Assembly: GCF_009711125.1 (NCBI RefSeq)
Contig: NZ_WMIB01000002.1
Span: 124,001 to 188,000 of the forward strand
Direction: 5' to 3'
Origin: Metabacillus mangrovi
Lineage (GTDB): Bacteria > Bacillota > Bacilli > Bacillales > Bacillaceae
DNA: 64,000 nucleotides
Under the pieces are notes generated by a model. That model had not been told where the DNA came from, did no database searches, and saw only the letters and a list, made by a program, of their open reading frames with translations. Position 1 is the stretch's first letter, and each line of letters begins with the position of its first letter. Position numbers and translations under genes: made by a program. This document shows, piece after piece, positions 46,022 to 55,369 of the stretch.

Positions 46022-47419
46022 ATGAAAAACCAATTAACCCCCCGTCAGATTGTAGAGCGGCTGGATCAGTACATTGTCGGTCAGAACGATGCTAAAAGAG
46101 CAGTTGCAGTAGCACTGAGAAACCGCTACAGGAGAAGCCTTCTGGACGATTCTCTGAAAGATGAAGTTGTTCCGAAAAACATTTTGATGATCGGACCTAC
46201 CGGTGTCGGCAAAACCGAAATCGCACGAAGGATTGCCAAACTATCAGGAGCTCCTTTTATTAAGGTGGAAGCCACAAAATTCACTGAAGTCGGATATGTC
46301 GGACGTGATGTAGAATCAATGGTCCGCGACTTGATGGAAAGTTCAATCCGCATTGTGAAAGAAGAAAAAATGAGTGAAGTCAAAGGTGCAGCAGAAGAAA
46401 ATGCAAACCGCAGGCTAGTCGAACTGCTTGTCCCTTCCAGGAAAAAAAGCCAGTCAAACAAAAACCCGTTTGAAATGCTTTTCGGGGGAGCGCAGAGCCA
46501 GGAGCAAAATACCGCCTCCGATGATGATGCCGATCTTTCCGAGCGCCGGAAAAAAATTGCCGCCCAGCTTGAGATGGGTGAACTTGAGGATCAGCATGTA
46601 ACGGTTGATGTTGAAGAGCAGCAGCCTTCCATGTTTGATATGCTTCAGGGCTCGGGTATGGAACAGATGGGCATGAACATGCAGGATGCCCTGTCAAACT
46701 TCATGCCTAAGAAAACGAAGAAGCGCAAGCTGACTGTCAGGGAAGCCAGAAAAGTCCTTCAGAATGAGGAAGCACAAAAGCTGATCGACATGGATGAAGC
46801 TACACAGGAAGCTGTGCAGCGTGCTGAACAGTCCGGCATTATTTTTATTGATGAAATCGATAAGATTGCTAAGAAGAACAGCGGAGGAGGCTCTGCAGAC
46901 GTTTCGAGAGAGGGCGTTCAGCGCGATATTCTCCCGATCGTTGAAGGTTCCACCGTCGTTACGAAATACGGATCCGTCAAAACGGATCATGTTTTGTTTA
47001 TCGCAGCCGGGGCGTTTCATATGGCAAAGCCATCTGATCTGATCCCTGAACTCCAGGGCAGGTTCCCAATCCGTGTAGAGCTTGCAAAGCTGAGCGCGGA
47101 GGACTTTGTGCGCATCCTTGTCGAGCCGGATAACGCACTTCTCAAACAATATACCGCTCTGCTGGAGACAGAAGGTATAAAACTTGAATTTTCTGACGAG
47201 GCTATTCGTAAGATTGCCGATGTAGCCTATCATGTTAATCAGGATACAGACAATATCGGTGCAAGAAGACTACATACCATTCTCGAGCGGCTTCTGGAGG
47301 ATCTTTCCTTTGAAGCTCCGGACATTTCAATGGATAAAATCACCATCACCCCGCAATATGTGGAAGAAAAACTGGGGAAAATCGCAAGCAATAAAGATTT
47401 AAGCCAATTTATCTTATAG
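46022..47419 (+). CDS. clpY: ATP-dependent protease ATPase subunit ClpY (HslU)
   Basis: AAA+ unfoldase that feeds substrates into ClpQ. The 465-residue protein has Walker [10 protein letters not shown] from Gly58, Walker [11 protein letters not shown] near residue 277, an intermediate domain between them, and the C-terminal DLSQFIL tail that docks into ClpQ. ATG 46022 is preferred over an in-frame TTG at 46013 that touches the ribosome-binding site. Confidence 0.97.
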   Translation: MKNQLTPRQIVERLDQYIVGQNDAKRAVAVALRNRYRRSLLDDSLKDEVVPKNILMIGPTGVGKTEIARRIAKLSGAPFIKVEATKFTEVGYVGRDVESMVRDLMESSIRIVKEEKMSEVKGAAEENANRRLVELLVPSRKKSQSNKNPFEMLFGGAQSQEQNTASDDDADLSERRKKIAAQLEMGELEDQHVTVDVEEQQPSMFDMLQGSGMEQMGMNMQDALSNFMPKKTKKRKLTVREARKVLQNEEAQKLIDMDEATQEAVQRAEQSGIIFIDEIDKIAKKNSGGGSADVSREGVQRDILPIVEGSTVVTKYGSVKTDHVLFIAAGAFHMAKPSDLIPELQGRFPIRVELAKLSAEDFVRILVEPDNALLKQYTALLETEGIKLEFSDEAIRKIADVAYHVNQDTDNIGARRLHTILERLLEDLSFEAPDISMDKITITPQYVEEKLGKIASNKDLSQFIL

Positions 47420-47450
47420 AGATTCACTATTTTTAGGAGGAAACCCAATT

Positions 47451-48230
47451 ATGGCTTTACTAGAGAAAACGAGAACCATCAACGCAATGCTTCAAAAGGC
47501 TGCGGGTAAACCTGTTAATTTCAAAGAAATGTCAGAGATCCTGAGTGAAGTAATCGAAGCGAACATTTTTATCGTAAGCAGAAGAGGGAAGCTTCTGGGC
47601 TTTGCAATCAATCAGCAGATTGAACATGAGCGCATGAAACAGATGCTTGAAGACCGCCAATTCCCGGAAGAGTACACAAAAAACCTTTTCAAGGTTTCTG
47701 AAACTTCGTCTAACCTTGATGTTTATAGTGAATACACAGCATTCCCGGTAGAAAACCGCGACCTTTTTAAGAATGGCCTTACAACAATCGTTCCGATCAT
47801 CGGCGGAGGAGAGCGTCTCGGTACATTAATCCTTGCCAGACTGGAAGCCCAGTTCGAAGATGACGATCTGATTCTTGGTGAATACGGTGCAACAGTCGTT
47901 GGAATGGAAATCCTTCGCGAAAAAGCGGAAGAAATCGAAGTGGAAGCCAGAAGCAAGGCTGTCGTGCAAATGGCGATCAGCTCTCTGTCTTACAGCGAAC
48001 TTGAAGCCATTGAACATATTTTTGAAGAGCTTAATGGGAATGAAGGCCTTCTCGTAGCAAGCAAAATCGCTGACCGTGTAGGGATCACCCGCTCAGTTAT
48101 CGTGAACGCACTCCGTAAACTTGAGAGCGCAGGGGTCATCGAATCCCGTTCACTCGGAATGAAGGGAACGTATATTAAAGTTCTGAATGACAAATTCCTT
48201 ATTGAACTGGAACGTCTAAAATCAAATTAA
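47451..48230 (+). CDS. codY: GTP- and branched-chain amino acid-sensing repressor CodY
   Basis: Global nutrient regulator of Gram-positive bacteria. The 259-residue protein has an N-terminal GAF domain (about residues 1-155) that binds Ile, Leu and Val, and a C-terminal winged helix-turn-helix ([19 protein letters not shown], about residues 203-222). TTAGGAGG precedes the start. A strong terminator separates it from the flagellar operon. Confidence 0.98.
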   Translation: MALLEKTRTINAMLQKAAGKPVNFKEMSEILSEVIEANIFIVSRRGKLLGFAINQQIEHERMKQMLEDRQFPEEYTKNLFKVSETSSNLDVYSEYTAFPVENRDLFKNGLTTIVPIIGGGERLGTLILARLEAQFEDDDLILGEYGATVVGMEILREKAEEIEVEARSKAVVQMAISSLSYSELEAIEHIFEELNGNEGLLVASKIADRVGITRSVIVNALRKLESAGVIESRSLGMKGTYIKVLNDKFLIELERLKSN

Positions 48231-48232
48231 TC

Positions 48233-48264
48233 AAAAAGGCACCCGACTAAAGGGTGCCTTTTTT
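48233..48264 (+). terminator. Terminator after codY
   Basis: AAAAAGGCACCC pairs with GGGTGCCTTTTT around GACTAAA, followed by further T residues. Confidence 0.95.
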
Positions 48265-48354
48265 GTATTGAGAAAAAACAAGGAAAAATATATAGTTCAA
48301 AAGTACCGTTCAAAAAATAGAACGATATGAGCAGGAAAATTTACAAGAAGTTCA

Positions 48355-48383
48355 TAGACTTTGAGACTAGTTATCCTTACAAT
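48355..48383 (+). promoter_or_regulatory. Possible sigma-A promoter of the fla/che operon
   Basis: TAGACT at 48355 and TACAAT at 48378 with a 17-base spacer, about 72 bases before flgB. A sigma-D-like -10 (CGATAT at 48323) lies upstream, but no TAAA box is at the right distance. The operon is known to have both kinds of promoter in B. subtilis. Confidence 0.45.
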
Positions 48384-48455
48384 AACAGTATGTATTTAAC
48401 ATATTTCGACATGAACGGCAGACAAATGTCTTAGAACTATTGTGGGGGTTACGAA

Positions 48456-48839
48456 TTGCTTTTCTCAAATACAGTTCTTTCTCTGGAGAATGCGCTAAAA
48501 AATACCAATATACAGCAAAAAGTACTATCCAATAATATCGCCAATGCCGACACTCCAGGATTTAAAGCTAAGCAGGCACAGTTCAAGGATGTCCTTGATG
48601 GAGAAATGGCTTCCCTGAGAGCAGTTAGAACAGATAACAGGCATTTCGAATTTGCCAGTGCAGACACCGGGCTTTCGATCCGCAATAAAGCAGGCTCCTA
48701 TCATTCCAACGGCAACAGTGTTGATATTGACAGGGAAATGTCCGATCTGGCTAAAAATCAGATCCAATACAATGCACTCGCTGACAGGCTGAACGGGAAA
48801 TTCAAGTCACTGCAGACTGTCTTAACAGGAGGAAGATAA
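48456..48839 (+). CDS. flgB: Flagellar proximal rod protein FlgB
   Basis: Rod subunit of the basal body, 127 residues. The N-terminal rod-family motif is QQKVLSNNIANADTPGFKA. The C-terminal helix with MSDLAKNQIQYNAL is the other half of the D0 domain. TTG 48456 is preceded by TGGGGGTT. First gene of the fla/che operon; flgC starts two bases after its stop. Confidence 0.95.
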   Translation: MLFSNTVLSLENALKNTNIQQKVLSNNIANADTPGFKAKQAQFKDVLDGEMASLRAVRTDNRHFEFASADTGLSIRNKAGSYHSNGNSVDIDREMSDLAKNQIQYNALADRLNGKFKSLQTVLTGGR

Positions 48840-48841
48840 GC

Positions 48842-49285
48842 ATGTCCATTTTCTCAGGCCTTAATACCAGTGCTTCCGCACTGACTGCCCAGCGTCTGCG
48901 CATGGATGTGATCTCATCCAATATCGCCAATGCCGAATCTACCAGAGGGCAGCTCGTCGACGGGGAGTGGCAGCCTTATAAGCGCAAGATGGTCGAGATC
49001 GGGGAAAGCAGCAGCTTTTCATCCCACCTCTCGCATGCAGCTGGCGCAAAAGCGGGCAGCGGTGTCCGGGTTACAAAAATCAGCGAAGATCAAACACCGT
49101 TTAAGCTCATTTATGATCCGTCCCACCCGGATGCGGACGACCAGGGCTATGTAAAAATGCCCAATGTGGACCCATTAAAAGAAATGACCGATTTGATGAG
49201 CAGCACAAGATCATACGAAGCGAACGTAACAGCCTTCAATGCGTCGAAAAGCATGCTTCTAAAAGCACTGGAAATTGGAAAGTAG
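48842..49285 (+). CDS. flgC: Flagellar proximal rod protein FlgC
   Basis: Rod subunit, 147 residues, with N-terminal ALTAQRLRMDVISSNIANAE and C-terminal DLMSSTRSYEANVTAFN coiled-coil segments typical of axial proteins. GGAGGA at the end of flgB serves as ribosome-binding site. Confidence 0.96.
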   Translation: MSIFSGLNTSASALTAQRLRMDVISSNIANAESTRGQLVDGEWQPYKRKMVEIGESSSFSSHLSHAAGAKAGSGVRVTKISEDQTPFKLIYDPSHPDADDQGYVKMPNVDPLKEMTDLMSSTRSYEANVTAFNASKSMLLKALEIGK

Positions 49286-49296
49286 GGTGAATGAGG

Positions 49297-49599
49297 ATGA
49301 TTAACGGAATACAGCCGGGGTTTATGCAAGGCATGCAAGGACTTTCTCCGGCAAGTACAGCAGCGCCCAAAACACAGGCAGGGCAGTTCGGGGAAATGCT
49401 GAAAAGTGCGTTAAACGAAGTAAATAAAGCACAGCATGAATCCGACAGGATGACTAATGCGCTTGCGAAGGGCGAGAACGTGGAGCTTCAGGACGTTATG
49501 ATCGCAGCCGAGAAATCCAGTATAACCCTGCTGTCAGCTATAGAAATGAGAAACAAAGCAATTGAAGCTTATCAGGAAATTATGCGCATGCAAATGTAA
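49297..49599 (+). CDS. fliE: Flagellar hook-basal body protein FliE
   Basis: Connects the MS ring to the rod and is the first exported component. The 100-residue protein has the conserved C-terminal part DVMIAAEKSSITL and RNKAIEAYQEIMRMQM. ATG 49297 (MINGIQ) is better spaced from AGGGTGA than the ATG at 49291. Confidence 0.94.
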   Translation: MINGIQPGFMQGMQGLSPASTAAPKTQAGQFGEMLKSALNEVNKAQHESDRMTNALAKGENVELQDVMIAAEKSSITLLSAIEMRNKAIEAYQEIMRMQM

Positions 49600-49653
49600 G
49601 ATGACTTCAATGCTTTGGTACAAGCTGTCATCAGAACCGGGGGAACGGAAAGA

Positions 49654-51240
49654 ATGAATCAGAAACTCAGAGAAACAGGTGAAAAAATCCTTCTCTATTG
49701 GAGGGGGAGAACAAACAGACAAAAGGGATTAATGATTGGCGGCACACTGGCAGCTATCGTAATTTTTTCCATCCTGGGGTATTTCCTTTCACGCCCGAAC
49801 CTTGTTCCGCTGTACAAGGAGCTGACCCTTGAAGAGTCGGGGCAAATCAAGGAGACGCTTGATGCCCAGGGGGTCGCATCACAGATCGCGGACAATGGAA
49901 CCTCCATTCTCGTTCCTGCTGAAATGGTGAACAGCTTGAAGGTGGACCTTGCAGCAGAAGGGCTGCCTGAAAGCGGCCAGATTGATTATTCCTTTTTCGG
50001 ACAAAACGTCGGGTTCGGGATGACGGATAATGAGTTTAATGTACTCAAGCTGAAAGCAACTCAGACCGAGCTTTCCAACCTGATCAGCGGAATCGAAGGG
50101 GTCAAGGACGCAAGTGTCATGATCAATCTTCCTCAGGAAACCGTGTTTGTCGGAGAGGAAACTGAACAGGCATCTGCCTCGATTGTGGTGACGATGAAGC
50201 CCGGTAGCAAATTAGATCAGACGAGAGTAGACGCTCTTTATCATCTCGTATCCAAGAGTGTTCCGAATCTTCCTGAAGATAATATCGTCATCATGGATGA
50301 CAACTTTAACTATTTTGACAAAAATAAAGAAAACGATCCAGCTGTCAGCAGCTATGCTTCACAGCATGATATAAAAATGGGCATAGAGCGTGACCTGCAG
50401 CAGCAGGTCCAAAAGATGCTTGGTACGATGATGGGGCAGGACAAAGTAGTCGTATCGGTTACTACTGACCTTGACTTTACACAGGAAAACCGGGAGGAGA
50501 ATCTTGTAGAACCGGTCGATAAAGAAAATATGGAAGGCATTCAGGTCAGTGCGGAGAGAATCACCGAAGCCTATTCTGGGGAAGGAGCCCAGGCTGCGGG
50601 CGGAACTGCCGGAACCGGCGAAGGGGATATCCCGAACTACAATGAAGCCGGCGGGGACGGCTCAGGTGACTATGAGCGCACGGAAGAACGGATCAATAAC
50701 GAAGTGAACCGCATTAAAAAGCAAATTACAGAAAGTCCTTTTAAAATCCGTGATCTAGGGATACAAGTCATGGTAGAGCCTCCGAACGCTGACAATCCGG
50801 GATCGATTCCCGAGGAGCGCGTCGAGGATATCAGGCAGATGCTCTCTACTATTGTCCGAACATCCATCAACAAAGAAGAGGGCAGTGAGCCTCTGACAGA
50901 CCAAGACCTGGAGAATAAAATTGTTGTATCCGTTCAGCCGTTCGAAGGAAAAATGCAAGCGATTGAACAAACCCCATCACAGGGGATTCCGATCTGGGTG
51001 TATGTTGCGGGAGGGGTTCTCCTTACGGTCATCCTGCTGCTGATCTTCCTGCTTTTCCGCAAGAAGAGGCGGGATGAAGAGGATGAAGAAGAAATCATTC
51101 AGATTCCCCTGAACGTCCCGGATGTAAATGAAAGTATTGAGTCAGAAGGTACTGTGAGGCGCAGGCAGCTGGAGAAGCTCGCCAAGGAAAAACCAGAGGA
51201 TTTTGCCAAGCTTTTAAGAACGTGGCTGTCGGAAGATTAA
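49654..51240 (+). CDS. fliF: Flagellar MS-ring protein FliF
   Basis: Forms the membrane ring on which the flagellum is built. The 528-residue protein has transmembrane segments at about residues 25-46 and 445-469. Between them are the YscJ/FliF ring-building domains (LYKELTLEE, GVKDASVMINLP) and a Gly-rich loop near residue 315. The C-terminal cytoplasmic tail (LAKEKPEDFAKLLRTWLSED) binds FliG. ATG 49654 was chosen because the longer frame from 49615 has no ribosome-binding site. Confidence 0.96.
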   Translation: MNQKLRETGEKILLYWRGRTNRQKGLMIGGTLAAIVIFSILGYFLSRPNLVPLYKELTLEESGQIKETLDAQGVASQIADNGTSILVPAEMVNSLKVDLAAEGLPESGQIDYSFFGQNVGFGMTDNEFNVLKLKATQTELSNLISGIEGVKDASVMINLPQETVFVGEETEQASASIVVTMKPGSKLDQTRVDALYHLVSKSVPNLPEDNIVIMDDNFNYFDKNKENDPAVSSYASQHDIKMGIERDLQQQVQKMLGTMMGQDKVVVSVTTDLDFTQENREENLVEPVDKENMEGIQVSAERITEAYSGEGAQAAGGTAGTGEGDIPNYNEAGGDGSGDYERTEERINNEVNRIKKQITESPFKIRDLGIQVMVEPPNADNPGSIPEERVEDIRQMLSTIVRTSINKEEGSEPLTDQDLENKIVVSVQPFEGKMQAIEQTPSQGIPIWVYVAGGVLLTVILLLIFLLFRKKRRDEEDEEEIIQIPLNVPDVNESIESEGTVRRRQLEKLAKEKPEDFAKLLRTWLSED

Positions 51241-51252
51241 GGAGGAAAGCAA

Positions 51253-52269
51253 ATGGCAAGAAGAGACCAGACAAAATTAACAGGGAAGCAAAAAGCGGCC
51301 ATCCTCCTTATCTCGATGGGCCCGGATGTATCAGCTTCGGTTTATAAACATCTGTCCGAAGAAGAGATTGAAAGGCTCACCCTTGAAATCTCCGGAGTGC
51401 GCACTGTAGAGGCAACGAAAAAGGAAGACATCCTTGAAGAATTTCATCAAATTGCGATGGCGCAGGATTTTATTTCTTCCGGAGGGATTGCCTACGCGAA
51501 GGAAGTACTCGAGCGGGCCCTAGGTGAAGACAGAGCAACAGCCATCATCAGCAGGCTGACCTCCACTCTTCAGGTAAAGCCGTTCGATTTTGCCAGAAAA
51601 GCAGAACCGGGCCAGATCTTAAACTTCATCCAGAATGAACATCCGCAGACGATATCGCTTATCTTGTCCTATCTCGATCCGGTACAGGCCGGGCAGATCC
51701 TTTCAGAGCTTCCCCAGGAAGTTCAGGCGGATATAGCAAGGAGGATTGCGGTGATGGACAGGACCTCGCCGGAAATCATCAATGAAGTGGAACAGATTCT
51801 TGAAAAAAAGCTATCTTCTGCTTTTACCCAGGACTATACGCAGACAGGCGGAGTGGAATCAGTGGTTGAAGTCCTCAATGGAGTCGACCGGAGTACAGAG
51901 AAAACCATCCTGGATGCCTTGGAGATCCAGGACCCGGAACTGGCAGAAGAAATTAAGAAACGCATGTTCGTTTTTGAAGATATCGTCACACTTGATAACC
52001 GCGCGATTCAGCGGGTGATTAGAGATGTGGATAATGAAGACTTGAAGCTTTCGCTTAAAGTCGCCAGTGAAGAGGTCAGGGAAATTGTCTTTAAAAACAT
52101 GTCTACCCGGATGGCGGAGACATACAGAGAAGAAATGGAATACATGGGACCTGTGCGTCTGCGGGATGTGGAGGAGTCGCAATCCAGAATTGTGGGAGTC
52201 ATCCGCAGGCTGGAAGAAAACGGGGAAATTGTCATTGCACGGGGCGGAGGAGACGATATCATTGTCTAG
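51253..52269 (+). CDS. fliG: Flagellar motor switch protein FliG
   Basis: C-ring protein that contacts MotA and generates torque. The 338-residue protein has the N-terminal FliF-binding domain, the middle EHPQT motif (NEHPQTISLIL) and the C-terminal torque helix with charged residues (KKRMFVFEDIVTLDNRAIQRVIRD region). AAGGAGG precedes the start. The 3' end overlaps fliH by eight bases. Confidence 0.97.
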   Translation: MARRDQTKLTGKQKAAILLISMGPDVSASVYKHLSEEEIERLTLEISGVRTVEATKKEDILEEFHQIAMAQDFISSGGIAYAKEVLERALGEDRATAIISRLTSTLQVKPFDFARKAEPGQILNFIQNEHPQTISLILSYLDPVQAGQILSELPQEVQADIARRIAVMDRTSPEIINEVEQILEKKLSSAFTQDYTQTGGVESVVEVLNGVDRSTEKTILDALEIQDPELAEEIKKRMFVFEDIVTLDNRAIQRVIRDVDNEDLKLSLKVASEEVREIVFKNMSTRMAETYREEMEYMGPVRLRDVEESQSRIVGVIRRLEENGEIVIARGGGDDIIV

Positions 52270-53011
52270 GCTGATAAAATCCCGCTCTCCCATTAATAAC
52301 GCACAAAAAGCAGCAGCTATCGTTCCCATCGTCCAGCTGCAGATCAATCAGCCTGATGACTCAGCCCTGGAACCTGAAATTTCTTTACAGGCAAAGGTCA
52401 AAAGTGAAGAAATGATCTCCCGGGCCAAATCAGAGGCAGAAACAGTCCGGCATGCGATTGCATCGGAAAAAGAAAACTGGGAGACGGAGAAAAGAAGGCT
52501 TGAAGAAGAAGCCCGTGAAGAAGGATACAGGGAAGGCCTTCAATACGGGAGGCAGGACGGGTTTGAACAAACGTCCGGATTAATCAGGGAAGCGAACAGC
52601 CTCATTGAAATGTCGCGGACAGACTACCACGAAAAAATGGAATCATCAGAAGAGACCATCGTAACCCTTGCTGTCAGGATGGCGGAAAAAATCATCGGAC
52701 ATACCCTTGAAGAAAACAGCGAGTTGATGAGCGGAATGGTCAGGCAGCTGATCAAAGAAGTGAAAGATTATGAAGAGATTAAACTATTTGTTCATCCCGG
52801 CCGATACGAGTATGTCCGGTCCCAAAAAAATGAATTGAAGCAGATGCTCACGAATGAGCAGGAGCTCTATCTTTACATGGATGAAGGACTCTCTGAATTT
52901 GACTGTTTTGTAGAAACCTCCTTTGGAAGAATTGATGCCTCGGTTCAGACACAGCTTCAGCAGCTTGAACGCCAGCTGAAGGAACGGCTGAATGAGGGAG
53001 ATCCGGAATGA
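52262..53011 (+). CDS. fliH: Flagellar export ATPase regulator FliH
   Basis: Stator-like partner of the export ATPase FliI. The 249-residue protein begins MSRLIKSRSPINNAQ, has a long charged coiled coil with REEGYREGLQYGRQDG (GxxxG-like repeats), and a C-terminal domain similar to V/F-type ATPase peripheral stalks. TTG 52262, inside the end of fliG, lies nine bases after GGAGGAG; the open frame further upstream is only fliG read in another frame. Confidence 0.92.
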   Translation: MSRLIKSRSPINNAQKAAAIVPIVQLQINQPDDSALEPEISLQAKVKSEEMISRAKSEAETVRHAIASEKENWETEKRRLEEEAREEGYREGLQYGRQDGFEQTSGLIREANSLIEMSRTDYHEKMESSEETIVTLAVRMAEKIIGHTLEENSELMSGMVRQLIKEVKDYEEIKLFVHPGRYEYVRSQKNELKQMLTNEQELYLYMDEGLSEFDCFVETSFGRIDASVQTQLQQLERQLKERLNEGDPE

Positions 53012-54327
53012 AGGCAAAAGAACTTCTGCATGTAGTTGAAACCATTGATTCTTATAAAAGGTACGGAAAAGTTAAGCGGGTTGTCGGGCTGATGATTGAA
53101 TCAAGAGGGCCGGCAAGCTCGATCGGCGACCTGTGCTACATTCATGCAGGAGCTGGAAAAGGAAAAAGAATTCCGGCAGAAGTAGTTGGCTTCAAGGAAG
53201 AGAATGTCCTGCTCATGCCTTTCTCGGCAGTTTCGGAAATTTCACCGGGAAGCATCGTGGAAGCTACAAAAGAGCCCCTTCGAATCCGTGCGGGTCTGCC
53301 GTTGATTGGTTCCGTGCTCAATGCACTTGGACAGCCTTTGGAAGATGGAGCACTGCCAAAAGGGCTTTCCCTGGTACCCTCTGATCAGGACCCTCCTAAT
53401 CCCATGAAACGCCCTCCGATCAGTGAACCGATGGAGGTCGGAGTGAAGGTGATTGATTCCCTTCTTACTGTGGGGAAGGGCCAGAGAGTCGGAATATTCG
53501 CCGGCAGCGGGGTAGGAAAGAGCACACTGATGGGGATGATTGCAAGAAACACTAAAGCGGATCTGAATGTAATTGCCCTTGTCGGTGAGCGGGGCAGAGA
53601 AGTCCGTGAATTTATCGAGAGGGATTTAGGTCCGGAAGGGTTAAAACGGTCAATTGTTGTGGCTGCGACCTCTGATCAGCCTGCCTTGATGCGGATCAAA
53701 GCAGCCTACACAGCAACAGCCATCGCCGAGTATTTCCGGGACACCGGAAGAGATGTCATGCTGATGATGGATTCAGTGACCCGGGTAGCGATGGCGCAAA
53801 GGGAAATCGGTCTTGCGATTGGAGAGCCTCCCACTACTAAAGGGTATACACCTTCCGTCTTCGCCATTCTTCCCAAGCTCCTGGAGAGGACCGGGACGAA
53901 TGAAAAAGGATCCATTACCGCTTTTTACACCGTGCTTGTGGATGGCGATGATATGAATGAGCCGATCGCCGATACGGTTAGGGGAATTCTCGACGGGCAT
54001 TATGTGCTGGACCGGTCCCTTGCTAACAAAGGACAGTTCCCGGCGATCAATGTACTGAAAAGCATCAGCCGGGTAATGAACCAGCTTGTATCGCCAGGAC
54101 ACAGGAAGGCTGCTTCCAGGCTTCGAGAATACTTGTCCACGTACTTGAATTCGGAAGATCTGATCAATATTGGCGCGTACAAGCGGGGATCGTCTGCTGA
54201 GATCGACGAAGCAATCAGACTCTATCCGGAAATTCTGGAGTTTTTAAAGCAGGAAGTACATGAAAATGTGTCACTAAGAGACAGCGTGGGAGAATTATAT
54301 AAAAAAATGGAGATGGGAACTGACTAA
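53008..54327 (+). CDS. fliI: Flagellum-specific ATPase FliI
   Basis: Hexameric ATPase of the flagellar type III export apparatus. The 439-residue protein resembles F1-beta: Walker A GSGVGKS at residues 166-172 and a Walker B region DVMLMMDSVTRVAMAQRE. It overlaps fliH by four bases and fliJ by one. Confidence 0.97.
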   Translation: MKAKELLHVVETIDSYKRYGKVKRVVGLMIESRGPASSIGDLCYIHAGAGKGKRIPAEVVGFKEENVLLMPFSAVSEISPGSIVEATKEPLRIRAGLPLIGSVLNALGQPLEDGALPKGLSLVPSDQDPPNPMKRPPISEPMEVGVKVIDSLLTVGKGQRVGIFAGSGVGKSTLMGMIARNTKADLNVIALVGERGREVREFIERDLGPEGLKRSIVVAATSDQPALMRIKAAYTATAIAEYFRDTGRDVMLMMDSVTRVAMAQREIGLAIGEPPTTKGYTPSVFAILPKLLERTGTNEKGSITAFYTVLVDGDDMNEPIADTVRGILDGHYVLDRSLANKGQFPAINVLKSISRVMNQLVSPGHRKAASRLREYLSTYLNSEDLINIGAYKRGSSAEIDEAIRLYPEILEFLKQEVHENVSLRDSVGELYKKMEMGTD

Positions 54328-54770
54328 TGGGATACACGTTCCGCTTTCAAAAGATACTTGAACTGAAGGAAAATGCGAAAGAGCAAAGCCTTGCCGACTA
54401 TAACCGTTCTGTGAGCGACTTCGAAGCTGCTGCAGAAAAGCTGTATGATTCGATGAAGAAAAAAGAAACGCTGGAAGAAAACACGAAAGATCAGCTGAGA
54501 CGCGGGATGCCTATCCAGGAAATCCGGCATTATCAGCTGTTTATAACGAATCTGGATAAGGCGATCGAACACTATCAAAAGCTGGTGATGATCAGCCGCA
54601 GGCGGATGAACGAGAAACAAGAAATTTTGATGGAAAGCAATTCCGAAGTCAAAAAATTCGAAAAAATGAAAGAACAGCATGCTGAAACGAGTATGGAACT
54701 TGATAAACAAAATGATTTAAAAAGCATGGATGATTTATCCATACGGTCATTTATGTTCAAGGGAATTTAG
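54327..54770 (+). CDS. fliJ: Flagellar export chaperone/stalk protein FliJ
   Basis: Coiled-coil protein that sits in the FliI hexamer. The 147-residue protein is almost wholly charged helix, beginning MGYTFRFQKILELKENAKEQ. The start ATG shares its first base with the fliI stop. Sequence conservation in this family is low; the assignment relies on position, length and coiled-coil character. Confidence 0.92.
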   Translation: MGYTFRFQKILELKENAKEQSLADYNRSVSDFEAAAEKLYDSMKKKETLEENTKDQLRRGMPIQEIRHYQLFITNLDKAIEHYQKLVMISRRRMNEKQEILMESNSEVKKFEKMKEQHAETSMELDKQNDLKSMDDLSIRSFMFKGI

Positions 54771-54780
54771 GTGAAGGAAG

Positions 54781-55368
54781 TTGGAAAATAAAAAGGAATA
54801 CGGAAAATTTCAATGGTTCCTGTTTGTAATCTTCATCCCGCTTGTGTTTACCCTGACTTTAACAGCTGTCATCCTGTCGATGGCAGGGGTTGATGTAGGA
54901 AAGACAGCGATCGATGCAATTTCGGCGGCCGGCGGCACAAAGAATAGTGAGCAGGACGAAAAGCCATCTTCTCCGGCATCCAGTGAGCGTCTAAAGAATG
55001 CAGAGGATGAGAACGGAGAACTGACCAAGCAGCTGTCCATTCAAGAGCAGGAAATCGATGCAATGGAAAATGACGTGCTTCTCAAAGAGAAAAAAATAGC
55101 AGGGTTAACAAAAGAGGTCGAGGACCTGAAAGCACAGCTTGATGCAGCGTCATCCGCACAATCCGGACAAAAAGATATCACAAAGCTTTATGAGGACATG
55201 TCCAGCAGCAAAGCTGCTGAAATCCTCCCGCTCCTCGGTGAAGAGGATGCGATGAAAATTCTCCAAACCATGAAAGATGCACAGGTCACCGATATTCTCG
55301 AAAAAATGACACCTGAAGAAGCCGCGATGTATACAGGCAAGCTAGCCGATAACAAAGGTGGTGAATGA
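54781..55368 (+). CDS. ylxF: YlxF, MotE-like membrane protein
   Basis: A 195-residue protein with one N-terminal membrane span (about residues 9-37), a coiled coil (about 60-120) and a C-terminal MgtE-N/FliG-middle-like domain (LYEDMSSSKAAEILPLLGEEDAMKIL, ending in MTPEEAAMY). It belongs to the MotE family; in other bacteria MotE supports MotC or stator function, while the role of YlxF in Bacillus is not established. TTG 54781 follows GTGAAGG. Confidence 0.88.
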   Translation: MENKKEYGKFQWFLFVIFIPLVFTLTLTAVILSMAGVDVGKTAIDAISAAGGTKNSEQDEKPSSPASSERLKNAEDENGELTKQLSIQEQEIDAMENDVLLKEKKIAGLTKEVEDLKAQLDAASSAQSGQKDITKLYEDMSSSKAAEILPLLGEEDAMKILQTMKDAQVTDILEKMTPEEAAMYTGKLADNKGGE

Positions 55369-55369
55369 C

